Under the pieces are notes generated by a model. The model worked only from the letters and a program-made list of their open reading frames with translations, was not told the DNA's origin and did no database searches. A program made the position numbers and the translations under genes. A stretch of DNA of 64,000 bases, taken from contig NZ_CP075338.1 of NCBI RefSeq assembly GCF_023278365.1, positions 1,860,001 to 1,924,000 on the forward strand, written 5' to 3'. Of this stretch, positions 51,590 to 59,719 are shown in pieces. This DNA comes from Epilithonimonas zeae (GTDB taxonomy: Bacteria > Bacteroidota > Bacteroidia > Flavobacteriales > Weeksellaceae). Each line of letters opens with the position of its first letter. Position 1 is the first letter of the stretch.

Positions 51590-52786
51590 ATGATTATCAA
51601 TAGAAAAACATTCTTGAAAACTAGCAGTCTGGCTGCCGCTTCTTTTCTTTTTCCAAACTTTCTAAAAGCTTTAACGCTGCCAGAAGCGATTGCAATGAAT
51701 GGAAAAACGCTTATCATTCTGCAATTATCTGGTGGCAATGATGGTCTTAACACGATTATTCCTGTTAAAAATGACGTTTATTATCAATCCAGAAATCAGA
51801 TTTCTATCAAGGAAGAAAATTCGCTTTTGTTGACAGATGAAGCGGGAATTAATGCTAATCTTAAATTCTTCAAAGAACTCTATGACAACGGGGAATTAGC
51901 GGTGATGAATAACGTTGGTTATCCGGAACCTAACAAATCCCATTTCAGAAGTATGGACATCTGGCAATCTGCGAGTGACAGTAATGAATTCAAAAATTCC
52001 GGCTGGCTCGGGCGATATCTGGATGAAGCTTGTCACGACTGTCATAATCCGACTCAGGCGATAGAAGTTGATGATTTGTTAAGTCTAGCAATGAAAGGCG
52101 AAACGAAGAATGCGATTGCTTTCAAAGATCCGAAAAAATTATTCGATATCAGTCAGGAAATGCTCTACAAAAAACTGAATGCCGATAATCACGACCACGA
52201 GCATGATTTGGCATCTTATCTTTACAACACACTTGGCAATGCTATCAACAATTCCGAATATATTTTTTCTGAAAGCAAAGCCAAACCAACAGACAGGGTC
52301 TATCCCGCTACACAAATAGGAAAAGATTTCAAAACGATTGCTTCGCTCATCAAATCCGATATCAACACTCAGGTTTATTATCTTTCTGTAGGAAGTTTTG
52401 ACACACACGCCAATCAGAATCAAAGACAAGCACAACTGTTTAAAGCTATTAATGATGCAGTTGAAGTTTTCACAAAGGATATGAAGGAGAATGGGAAATT
52501 CAATGATATTATGATAATGACTTTCTCTGAATTTGGTAGAAGAGTGGCACAAAATGCGAGTAATGGAACAGACCACGGAACGGCTAATCAAATGTTTTTC
52601 ATCAGCGGTGGTCTCAAGAAAAAAGGATTATTAAATCCGCTTCCTGATTTGACTAATCTTAAAGACGGTGATTTGATTTATACGGAAGATTTCAGAAAAG
52701 TTTATGCGACAGTTCTCAAAAGATGGCTGAATACCAATGATCAAAAAATCCTCGGAAAAGATAATGGTTACTATGATTTTATCTAA
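51590..52786 (+). CDS. DUF1501 family exported protein
   Basis: A 398-residue protein of the sulfatase/alkaline-phosphatase-like superfamily family DUF1501. The N-terminus has a twin-residue-like export signal (NRKTFLKTSSLAAASF), probably Sec or Tat. Motifs: GGNDGLNTIIP near residues 46-56, PNKSHFRSMDIWQ near 110, MIMTFSEFGRRVAQNAS near 305 and DHGTANQMFFISGG near 327, with metal-binding His and Asp. It lies 11 bases after DUF1800, forming an operon with it. Confidence 0.87.
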   Translation: MIINRKTFLKTSSLAAASFLFPNFLKALTLPEAIAMNGKTLIILQLSGGNDGLNTIIPVKNDVYYQSRNQISIKEENSLLLTDEAGINANLKFFKELYDNGELAVMNNVGYPEPNKSHFRSMDIWQSASDSNEFKNSGWLGRYLDEACHDCHNPTQAIEVDDLLSLAMKGETKNAIAFKDPKKLFDISQEMLYKKLNADNHDHEHDLASYLYNTLGNAINNSEYIFSESKAKPTDRVYPATQIGKDFKTIASLIKSDINTQVYYLSVGSFDTHANQNQRQAQLFKAINDAVEVFTKDMKENGKFNDIMIMTFSEFGRRVAQNASNGTDHGTANQMFFISGGLKKKGLLNPLPDLTNLKDGDLIYTEDFRKVYATVLKRWLNTNDQKILGKDNGYYDFI

Positions 52787-52852
52787 AATTTAAATTCAAA
52801 AAAAATATATTTATAGTTTACATCAATAATCGATTTTGATGAAAACTTCAAT

Positions 52853-52872
52853 TTATATTGTGTGCAATATAA
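52853..52872. promoter_or_regulatory. Candidate OhrR operator
   Basis: TTATATTG-N4-CAATATAA is a perfect inverted repeat of 8-base arms, and its left arm ends with the -33 TTG of the ohr promoter. Position and symmetry fit a MarR/OhrR binding site that blocks RNA polymerase. Confidence 0.65.
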
Positions 52873-52890
52873 TTTTACACCATACATTTG
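52858..52890 (+). promoter_or_regulatory. Promoter of ohr
   Basis: TTG 52858-52860, 22-base spacer, TACATTTG 52883-52890. The ATG of ohr is 32 bases further. The -33 part overlaps the palindromic operator. Confidence 0.7.
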
Positions 52891-52922
52891 TCTCATCAAA
52901 AAATAATTTAAATCATAAAAAA

Positions 52923-53345
52923 ATGAAAACATTGTACAGTATTGGCGCAACAGCCAAAGGAGGAAGAAACGGACACGTGAAAAGTGATAACGGAGTTTTG
53001 GATTTAGAAGTAAGAATGCCAAAAGGTCTTGGCGGCGCTAATGATGATTATGCGAACCCGGAAATGCTTTTTGCTGCAGGATATTCGGCCTGTTTTGACA
53101 GCGCATTGAATTTGGTTATCAAACAAAGTAAAATCGAAACTGGCGAAACAACTGTAACGGCTAAAGTTGGAATTGGCCAAATTGAGAACGGTGGATTTGG
53201 ATTAGAAGCAGAATTGCACGCTAATATCCCAGGTGTTTCTTTGGAACAAGCTCAGGAATTGATCGAGAAAGCGCATCAAATCTGTCCTTATTCTAACGCT
53301 ACAAGAGGAAACATCGACGTAAAATTGACTGTGAGCAACGATTAA
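52923..53345 (+). CDS. ohr: Organic hydroperoxide resistance protein Ohr
   Basis: A 140-residue thiol peroxidase that reduces organic hydroperoxides, in dimeric form. ATG 52923 is chosen because the longer upstream frame would cross the promoter and operator. The two reactive cysteines are in AGYSACFDSALNL near residue 59 and AHQICPYSNATRGNIDV near 120, and the conserved start TLYSIGATAKGGRNGHVK is present. ohrR follows 51 bases downstream on the same strand. Confidence 0.94.
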   Translation: MKTLYSIGATAKGGRNGHVKSDNGVLDLEVRMPKGLGGANDDYANPEMLFAAGYSACFDSALNLVIKQSKIETGETTVTAKVGIGQIENGGFGLEAELHANIPGVSLEQAQELIEKAHQICPYSNATRGNIDVKLTVSND

Positions 53346-53361
53346 GAAAAGCTTAATTTAC

Positions 53362-53369
53362 TATCTTTG
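53362..53369 (+). promoter_or_regulatory. -7 element before ohrR
   Basis: TATCTTTG, 27 bases before the ohrR ATG, matches TAnnTTTG. The only TTG near is 34 bases upstream, too far. It may give ohrR a separate weak promoter besides ohr read-through. Confidence 0.45.
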
Positions 53370-53396
53370 AATTGTGGAAATCAATCAAAACTCAAT

Positions 53397-53825
53397 ATGG
53401 AAGATTTATTAAAATTAGACAAACAGCTTTGCTTTTCCGTTTATGTTTTACATCGCGAAATCATGCAGTGTTATCGTCCGATTCTGAAAAATTTTGGGTT
53501 GACTTATCCACAATACATCACGATGATGACGCTTTGGGAAAAAGATGATTTGACCGTGAATCAAGTTGGGGAAATTTTACAATTGGATAACGGAACTTTG
53601 ACGCCACTTTTAAAAAGATTGGAATCAAAGGGTTATCTGGAAAGGAAACGCAGCAAGGAAGATGAACGTGTCGTAAAAATTCATTTAACAGAAAAAGGAA
53701 CAGAACTCAAAGAAAAGGCTACTTGCATTCCAATTGAACTGGCAAAAGCAATGAACCTAAGCATCGATGAAATAATGGAATTGAAAACATTATCCGACAA
53801 AGTTGTTCAGAAAATTAATCAATAA
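53397..53825 (+). CDS. ohrR: MarR-family organic peroxide sensor OhrR
   Basis: A 142-residue MarR repressor. ATG 53397 is used; an earlier TTG lies in the -7 element. The peroxide-sensing Cys12 is in LDKQLCFSVYVLHRE, the expected position for OhrR, and Cys110 near the C-terminal helix may form the partner of a two-cysteine mechanism; Cys25 is a third. The winged helix spans about 38-100 (ITMMTLWEKDDLTVNQVGEI, TPLLKRLESKGYLERKR). It is downstream of ohr and likely represses it by the palindrome at 52853. Confidence 0.9.
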   Translation: MEDLLKLDKQLCFSVYVLHREIMQCYRPILKNFGLTYPQYITMMTLWEKDDLTVNQVGEILQLDNGTLTPLLKRLESKGYLERKRSKEDERVVKIHLTEKGTELKEKATCIPIELAKAMNLSIDEIMELKTLSDKVVQKINQ

Positions 53826-53829
53826 AAAA

Positions 53830-53855
53830 AGAGCTATTCGTTTTTGAATAGCTCT
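53830..53855 (+). terminator. Terminator of ohr-ohrR
   Basis: A perfect 10-base-pair stem AGAGCTATTC with GAATAGCTCT, loop GTTTTT, flanked by A-run and T-run, 5 bases after the ohrR stop. Confidence 0.9.
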
Positions 53856-53891
53856 TTTTTATTGTAAAATATAATATTTCTCACTGATTTT

Positions 53892-53947
53892 GCAGATTTA
53901 GCTGATTATAAATATCTAAAATTAATCTGCTCAATCAGCAAATCTGC
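53892..53947. repeat. Inverted repeat GCAGATTTAGCTGATT type
   Basis: GCAGATTTAGCTGATT (53892-53907) and AATCAGCAAATCTGC (53933-53947) are complementary with one bulged A in the left arm. The spacer is AT-rich. It lies between the ohrR terminator and the fabH stop and has no T-tract of its own. Confidence 0.65.
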
Positions 53948-53988
53948 GAGATATCTTTATTAATTAAATCTAAAATATTATTATCAAA

Positions 53989-55011
53989 TTAATATTCAAA
54001 TAAAATACTTCCCCAAGTGAAACCACTTCCGAAAGCTGACATACAAACCAAATCACCACGTTTCATTCTACCCTCTTGAATCGCTTCACTCAAAGCAATA
54101 GGAATGGAAGCCGCAGTTGTATTACCATATTTCTGGATATTCACGAAAACTTTTTCGTCCGGTAATTTCAACAATTGCTGAACATATTGTGCAATTCTGA
54201 TATTTGCTTGGTGAGGAATCAACAAATCTAGATCTTCAATCGATTTTCCTGCTTTTTCAAGCGCTTCCAAAATGGTTTCAGGAAATCTTGTAACAGCATG
54301 TTTGAAAACGAAATTTCCGTTCATTACTGGATAAATATCTTCTGCTGTCAAAGAATCTGGGTTTTTAAGAAGATTATCGCTCCAGCCTAATTTGGTTCCT
54401 GGGAATTTCACTGCTAATTCTTCCGCATACTTTCCTTCAGAATGCATATTTACGGAGAGAATTCCTTTTGCATTTTCATCTTGGCTTGCAGATAAAACTA
54501 CCGCACCAGCGCCATCTCCGAATATCACTGAAACTCCACGTCCGGCATCAGAAAAATCCAGTCCAAAAGAATGAATCTCTGCACCTACAACCAAAACATT
54601 TTTGTACAATCCGGATTTGATGAACGCATCTGCCACGCTCATTGCATAAACAAAACCTGAACATTGGTTTCGAACATCTAAAGCTCCAATAGTATCGCAG
54701 CCCAGCATCTCTTGCAACAACACACCAGAACCCGGAAAATAATAATCCGGAGACAAGGTTGCGAATACAATATAATCTATATCTTTTGCGGTAAGGTTAG
54801 CATTTTTGAGAGCGATTTCTGAGGCTTTCAAACCATAAAAAGAAGTTGTTTCTTCAGAATCCACTCGGTTTTTGCGATGTCTTCTTTCCTTGATTCCCGT
54901 TCTTTCCGTAATCCACTCATCGTTGGTGGTCATTAGTTTAGAAAGGTCATCGTTGGTCACTATATTTTCCGGGACGTAATGTCCCACGCCGGATATTACA
55001 CTTTTAAACAT
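53989..55011 (-). CDS. fabH: 3-oxoacyl-ACP synthase III
   Basis: Starts fatty acid chains by condensing acyl-CoA with malonyl-ACP. The 340-residue protein has the catalytic triad Cys117 (DVRNQCSGFVYAM), His267 (LLIPHQANIRIAQ) and Asn297 (QKYGNTTAASIPIAL). The N-terminus SVISGVGHYVPENIVTNDDL and NDEWITERTGIKERRH are typical. It has no fatty acid operon neighbours. A -7 element lies upstream at 55034-55041 on the minus strand. Confidence 0.94.
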   Translation of the reverse strand: MFKSVISGVGHYVPENIVTNDDLSKLMTTNDEWITERTGIKERRHRKNRVDSEETTSFYGLKASEIALKNANLTAKDIDYIVFATLSPDYYFPGSGVLLQEMLGCDTIGALDVRNQCSGFVYAMSVADAFIKSGLYKNVLVVGAEIHSFGLDFSDAGRGVSVIFGDGAGAVVLSASQDENAKGILSVNMHSEGKYAEELAVKFPGTKLGWSDNLLKNPDSLTAEDIYPVMNGNFVFKHAVTRFPETILEALEKAGKSIEDLDLLIPHQANIRIAQYVQQLLKLPDEKVFVNIQKYGNTTAASIPIALSEAIQEGRMKRGDLVCMSAFGSGFTWGSILFEY

Positions 55012-55033
55012 TGGTGTGTTTTAGAAATTTTGA

Positions 55034-55041
55034 CAAATGTA
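55034..55041 (-). promoter_or_regulatory. -7 element of fabH
   Basis: TACATTTG on the minus strand, 22 bases before the ATG at 55011. No -33 TTG at the proper distance. Confidence 0.45.
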
Positions 55042-55161
55042 AATATTTTATTTATTACATAGATTTTTTATTGATTGTTGGAATTCAGTCGTTTGATTCA
55101 AAATTTGAAAAAGCTAAAAACACAAACAAAGCCCGTATTTATGTCAAATATTGAATATTGC
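55042..55161. other. AT-rich gap between fabH and repeat A copy 3
   Basis: Contains no convincing coding frame. The plus-strand frame of 64 codons crossing 55151-55345 reads through the repeat and is not regarded as a gene. Confidence 0.4.
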
Positions 55162-55323
55162 GAAGCTCCAGCCCGACTTATCTCTATTTTTTATTTTTCT
55201 ATTTGAATCGATGAACCACTACGTTAGGTTGAGCGGAAATCCTTTTTTGCTTGTACAAAAATTCTATCTAGTTAAAAAGTTTCTGCAAAAAAGATTGGGA
55301 GCGGAAAGCGGAAATAACTGCCT
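55162..55323. repeat. Dispersed repeat A, copy 3, interrupted by 51 bases
   Basis: Left-arm start GAAGCTCCAGCCCGACTT (55162-55179), then a 51-base unique segment (55180-55230), then GAGCGGAAATCCTTTTTTGC (55231-55250), a variable middle, and right arm GCAAAAAAGATTGGGAGCGG (55285-55304) ending in AACTGCCT. Copies 1 and 2 have the left arm uninterrupted. Confidence 0.82.
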
Positions 55324-55347
55324 AAATAATTTGAAATATCGATAGTC

Positions 55348-55377
55348 TTGAAATAAGCAATATTTTAATTAGTTTTG
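55348..55377 (+). promoter_or_regulatory. Promoter of corA, probably giving a leaderless transcript
   Basis: TTG 55348-55350, 19-base spacer, TAGTTTTG 55370-55377. The corA ATG is only 4 bases after the -7 element, so transcription should begin at or beside the start codon. Confidence 0.72.
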
Positions 55378-55381
55378 TTCT

Positions 55382-56290
55382 ATGCCGATAGAACAGAAAT
55401 ATAAAACTGCCAACTGGGAATGGATAGACGTGACTGCACCTACTGAAGAGGATTTACAGTTTTTGCACGAGCGTTACCACATCAATTATCTTCTGCTGGA
55501 GGATACGATAGATCCCAACCACCTTCCGAAATATGAAGAAGTGGACCAAGTGAAGTTTTTTCTGACCCGCGAATCTACGGATTTGGAGAAGCGAACACTG
55601 AACAACATCAGTGATATCAGTAGTAAATTAGGGATATTTTTACTTCCAAAACTAATTATTACTACACACAGAACGAAAAGCAAAAGCATCAATGAAGTTT
55701 TTGAGGAATTGAAAAAAGACCATCCGGAGAATATTTCGCGCGACCATCTGGCACTTCGATTGGCTTTGAAAATCATAAAAACCTTTGATGACGAGAGTAA
55801 TACTTTGCTTGAAGTGATGGATAGTATGGAAAATGAAATCTTCCTGAAGACGACTAATCACACAAATCAAATCAGAAGGCTTTATAAACTGAAAAGAAAA
55901 TCTGGTCTTAATACGAGAATCTTAACCATCTCCGGAGAATGGATTACTAAATTCAAAACTTTGGATTTGCAGGAAGTTGAAGTAATGGATTTACTTGATA
56001 AACAAAAAGATGTAATTGCAGATTTTGACCACGTGAATGCGCAAACTGTTAACCTCATCTCTATGTTTTTGGCGTTATCTGACCAAAAAGCGAATCAGGT
56101 AATGAAGCTTTTAGCCATCTATTCGGTTTACTTTTTACCGATTACGTTTATTGCCGGAATTTACGGAATGAACTTCGATAATATGCCGGAACTACATCAT
56201 AAAAAAGGTTACTATTTTACTCTGGGATTAATGGCTTTGATTGTAATTTGTACTTTTATTTATATGCGCCGAAAAAAGTGGCAAGGCTAG
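55382..56290 (+). CDS. corA: CorA-type divalent cation transporter
   Basis: A 302-residue Mg/Co channel of the CorA superfamily. Long soluble N-terminal domain (about 1-240), a helix leading to two membrane helices at the C-terminus, and the selectivity signature YGMNFDNMP near residues 258-266. The C-terminus is a basic tail (RRKKWQG). Length slightly shorter than E. coli CorA. Its stop is directly followed by the start of the EEP nuclease gene. Confidence 0.9.
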   Translation: MPIEQKYKTANWEWIDVTAPTEEDLQFLHERYHINYLLLEDTIDPNHLPKYEEVDQVKFFLTRESTDLEKRTLNNISDISSKLGIFLLPKLIITTHRTKSKSINEVFEELKKDHPENISRDHLALRLALKIIKTFDDESNTLLEVMDSMENEIFLKTTNHTNQIRRLYKLKRKSGLNTRILTISGEWITKFKTLDLQEVEVMDLLDKQKDVIADFDHVNAQTVNLISMFLALSDQKANQVMKLLAIYSVYFLPITFIAGIYGMNFDNMPELHHKKGYYFTLGLMALIVICTFIYMRRKKWQG

Positions 56291-57214
56291 ATGAGTATAG
56301 AATTGCTGACATTTTATAACGTCGAAAATTTTTATCCGCCAGACAAAGATTCTGCAGAATCTTACCATTCCGGACTATACAATTGGGATGATTACAAATA
56401 CAATCTGAAAATCAGAAAAATATCTAATGTTTTTCATTTTATTGAGGAAGATTTTGGACAATTGCCCTCTATTATTGGTTTGGCTGAGATTGGAGCAAAA
56501 TCTGTTTTAGAAGATTTAACTCAAAAAAATTTGCCTCTCAATGATTACGAAATCATCTATGAACAATCCGCAGATTCCCGCAATCTAAGTGTGGCTTTGC
56601 TTTTTGATAAAGTGAAATACACGTTACTGAAATATCAAACTTTACAGTTCCAATTGGATGAAGAGAAAGAATTTGATACACGTGATATTTTGCAAGCGGA
56701 GTTCTTATGTCAAGAAAAAAAACTTCACATTCTTGTCCTCCATTTGCCTTCCAAAAGAAATCAGGATGAAAAAAAAGAACAACGAAATTTTATTATTGGA
56801 AAGTTAAAAGAAATACTTCAGAAACTATTTGATAAAGGAGAAGCTATTGTTTTGATGGGCGATTTCAATGAAAATCCGGATAATAAAGTTGTTCAGGAAT
56901 TGCTTTTTGATAAAGATGGTGAACAAATTCTGAATAATCCTTTTGAAACATTATATAAGCAAAATCAATTTTCGACCTACCACGGAAAGAAAGGTGTTTG
57001 TTTTGACCAAATTTTATTTACTGAAAAAATTCTAAAAGAAAAATTCACTTTTAAAAATATCGAAGCTCAAATCTATAATTCTCCAAGACTAAGAAACAAA
57101 GATAACAAGAACAGCAATTATCCTTCCAGAACTTATTCAGGTTCAAGATATTTGAGTGGTTACAGCGACCATTTTCCTGTTATTTTAAAATTATTCCGGA
57201 ATCACGAATCATAA
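56291..57214 (+). CDS. Endonuclease/exonuclease/phosphatase family protein
   Basis: A 307-residue EEP-fold hydrolase. Seen are ELLTFYNVENFYPP at the N-terminus with the metal-binding Asn/Glu, IIGLAEIGAKSVLEDL near residue 61, VLHLPSKRN near 150, LMGDFNENPDN near 188 (catalytic Asp/Asn) and the C-terminal SGYSDHFPVIL with Asp-His. It acts on DNA, RNA or inositol-type phosphates; which cannot be told. ATG follows the corA stop with no spacing, so the two are co-translated. Confidence 0.88.
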   Translation: MSIELLTFYNVENFYPPDKDSAESYHSGLYNWDDYKYNLKIRKISNVFHFIEEDFGQLPSIIGLAEIGAKSVLEDLTQKNLPLNDYEIIYEQSADSRNLSVALLFDKVKYTLLKYQTLQFQLDEEKEFDTRDILQAEFLCQEKKLHILVLHLPSKRNQDEKKEQRNFIIGKLKEILQKLFDKGEAIVLMGDFNENPDNKVVQELLFDKDGEQILNNPFETLYKQNQFSTYHGKKGVCFDQILFTEKILKEKFTFKNIEAQIYNSPRLRNKDNKNSNYPSRTYSGSRYLSGYSDHFPVILKLFRNHES

Positions 57215-57286
57215 GCTTTTATCATTTCAAAATTGAAAAGGCACAGTATATGCTTATAGCTAATTAAATCACACTAAAAAATTTAA

Positions 57287-57460
<174 letters not shown>

Positions 57461-57478
57461 TTTTACGAATTAAAAATA

Positions 57479-57507
57479 AAACAGCCTGCTTATTAAGCGG
57501 GCTGTTT
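57479..57507 (+). terminator. Terminator of the small membrane protein gene
   Basis: A 12-base-pair stem of AAACAGCCTGCT with AGCGGGCTGTTT (one G-U pair), loop TATTA, followed by T-rich sequence. It lies about 18 bases past the stop. Confidence 0.88.
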
Positions 57508-57578
57508 GTTTTATATCTTATTAGTTTTTGCATTAATTAAATTCCAAAAACACTATTTTCGCTGTTCAAAATCAAGAA

Positions 57579-59702
57579 ATGACGGCCTCAGAATTTATAC
57601 AAAAGCAATTAAATATCCCAACCAAAAACATAGATAGTACGCTTCAGCTTTTTTCCGAAGATTGCACTATCCCTTTCATTGCGCGTTACAGAAAAGACAA
57701 AACCGGTAATCTGGACGAGGTTGCCATTGAAAATATTTTCAAACTGAATAAGCAATTTGAAGAAATCGTTAAAAGAAAGGAAAGCATCCTGAAATCTATT
57801 GAAGAACAAAGTGCTTTAACTTCTGAATTAAGACAAAAAATAGAATTTAGTTTTGACTTGCAGGAGTTAGAAGATTTTTATCTGCCTTACAAAAAACGAA
57901 AAAAGACAAAAGCTGATACTGCTAGAGAAAAAGGATTGGAACCTTTAGCCAAAATCATTATGAGCCAACGTTCTGATGATATTGATTTTATCGCTTCAAA
58001 ATATATTAATCAAAATGTTGCCGATGAAGAGCAAGCTCTGCAAGGTGCAAGAGATATCATTGCAGAATGGATTAATGAAAATCTCTATGTTCGTAAAAAC
58101 CTGAGGCGATTATTCCAGAGAAAAGCCATTATTTCTTCCAAAGTTGTCAAGGCAAAAAAAGATGATGAAGCAGCACAAAAATTCTCACAATATTTTGAAT
58201 GGCAGGAAGCCTTGAACAGAATTCCATCGCACCGTCTATTGGCAATGCTTCGTGCGGAAAATGAAGGTTTTGTAAAAACTTCTGTCGATATCGAAAAAGA
58301 TGAAGCGCTTGACCTCATCGAAAATGCAATTATAAAAAGCAACAATTCATCTACAAAACAAATCGAAATAGCGATTGCTGATTCCTACAAGCGATTGTTA
58401 GAACCAGCTCTTTCCAATGAAGCGCTTCAGGAAGCTAAAGAAAAGGCAGATATCAAAGCGATTGAAGTTTTTTCTGAGAATCTTCAACAACTGCTACTCG
58501 CTTCGCCTTTGGGAGAAAAAAGAATTTTAGCAATCGATCCTGGTTACAGAACTGGTTGCAAGGTCGTTTGCCTGGATGAAAAAGGTGACCTTTTACACAA
58601 CGAAAATATCTATCCGCACGCACCTCAAAACGAAAGCGGAATGGCGATGAAAAAAATCCGCTCGATGGTTAATGCTTATAATATTGAAGCCATCTCCATC
58701 GGCAACGGAACTGCCAGCCGTGAAACCGAATTCTTCATTAAGAAAATTGCATTTGATAAACCAATTCAGGTTTTTGTAGTTTCGGAAGCTGGCGCTTCAG
58801 TCTATTCTGCCAGTAAAATTGCAAGAGATGAATTTCCGAATTATGATGTAACCGTTCGTGGTGCTGTTTCTATCGGAAGACGATTAGCAGATCCTTTAGC
58901 CGAATTAGTAAAAATCGACCCTAAATCTATTGGTGTTGGGCAATACCAACACGATGTAGATCAGACCAAACTAAAGGAAGAATTGGACAATACTGTAATA
59001 CGCTCCGTAAATTCAGTAGGAATTAACTTGAATACAGCAAGTAAATCATTATTAAGTTATGTTTCCGGAATTGGAGAAAAAATGGCTGAAAACATTGTGA
59101 GTTTTCGAACAGAAAATGGCGCTTTCACCGAAAGAAAAGAACTTAAAAAAGTACCACGATTAGGCGAAAAAGCTTATCAACAGGCAGCCGCTTTTGTGAG
59201 AATCAAGAATGCTAAAAATCCTTTGGATAATTCGGCAGTACATCCCGAGGCTTATAAAATCGTCGAAAAAATGGCGAAAGACTTAGGTTTGAAAACTGAA
59301 GATTTAATTTCGAACAAAGACAAAATAGCCTCTATCAATCCTGAAAAATATGTGACCAATGATATTGGAATTCTCGGAATCAGAGACATTTTGAAAGAAT
59401 TAGAAAAACCGGGATTGGACCCAAGAAAAGCCGCCAAGGTTTTTGAATTTGATCCTAATGTAAAATCAATCAAAGATGTAAGACCTGGAATGATACTTCC
59501 CGGGATTGTCAATAATATTACAGCTTTCGGATGTTTCGTAGATCTCGGAATCAAGGAAAGTGGATTGGTACATATTTCTCAACTTAAAGATGGCTTTGTA
59601 TCAGACGTGAATGAGGTAGTGAAGCTTCATCAGCACGTTCAGGTTAAAATCACTGAAGTGGATGAGGTAAGGAAGAGAATCCAGCTGACAATGATTTTAT
59701 AA
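57579..59702 (+). CDS. tex: Tex-family RNA-binding transcription accessory protein
   Basis: A 707-residue nucleic-acid-binding protein of the Tex/Spt6-like family. N-terminal helical region with IPFIARYRKDKTGNLDEVAI near residues 31-50; YqgF-like domain starting ILAIDPGYRTGCKVVCLDE near 324; HhH segments near 500 (LLSYVSGIGEKMAENIVSFR); and a C-terminal S1 domain near 635-707 (PGMILPGIVNNITAFGCFVD). Length is a bit shorter than E. coli Tex. The FAD monooxygenase gene follows after 17 bases. Confidence 0.94.
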   Translation: MTASEFIQKQLNIPTKNIDSTLQLFSEDCTIPFIARYRKDKTGNLDEVAIENIFKLNKQFEEIVKRKESILKSIEEQSALTSELRQKIEFSFDLQELEDFYLPYKKRKKTKADTAREKGLEPLAKIIMSQRSDDIDFIASKYINQNVADEEQALQGARDIIAEWINENLYVRKNLRRLFQRKAIISSKVVKAKKDDEAAQKFSQYFEWQEALNRIPSHRLLAMLRAENEGFVKTSVDIEKDEALDLIENAIIKSNNSSTKQIEIAIADSYKRLLEPALSNEALQEAKEKADIKAIEVFSENLQQLLLASPLGEKRILAIDPGYRTGCKVVCLDEKGDLLHNENIYPHAPQNESGMAMKKIRSMVNAYNIEAISIGNGTASRETEFFIKKIAFDKPIQVFVVSEAGASVYSASKIARDEFPNYDVTVRGAVSIGRRLADPLAELVKIDPKSIGVGQYQHDVDQTKLKEELDNTVIRSVNSVGINLNTASKSLLSYVSGIGEKMAENIVSFRTENGAFTERKELKKVPRLGEKAYQQAAAFVRIKNAKNPLDNSAVHPEAYKIVEKMAKDLGLKTEDLISNKDKIASINPEKYVTNDIGILGIRDILKELEKPGLDPRKAAKVFEFDPNVKSIKDVRPGMILPGIVNNITAFGCFVDLGIKESGLVHISQLKDGFVSDVNEVVKLHQHVQVKITEVDEVRKRIQLTMIL

Positions 59703-59719
59703 AAAGAATACTCTCAAAA

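Noticed and set aside
52836-52922. 29-codon N-terminal extension of ohr
   Set aside because: It would start before the promoter and the operator palindrome; ATG 52923 gives the standard 140-residue Ohr.
55151-55345. 64-codon plus-strand frame before corA
   Set aside because: It crosses repeat A copy 3, including the 51-base insertion, and has no protein-like composition or start context.
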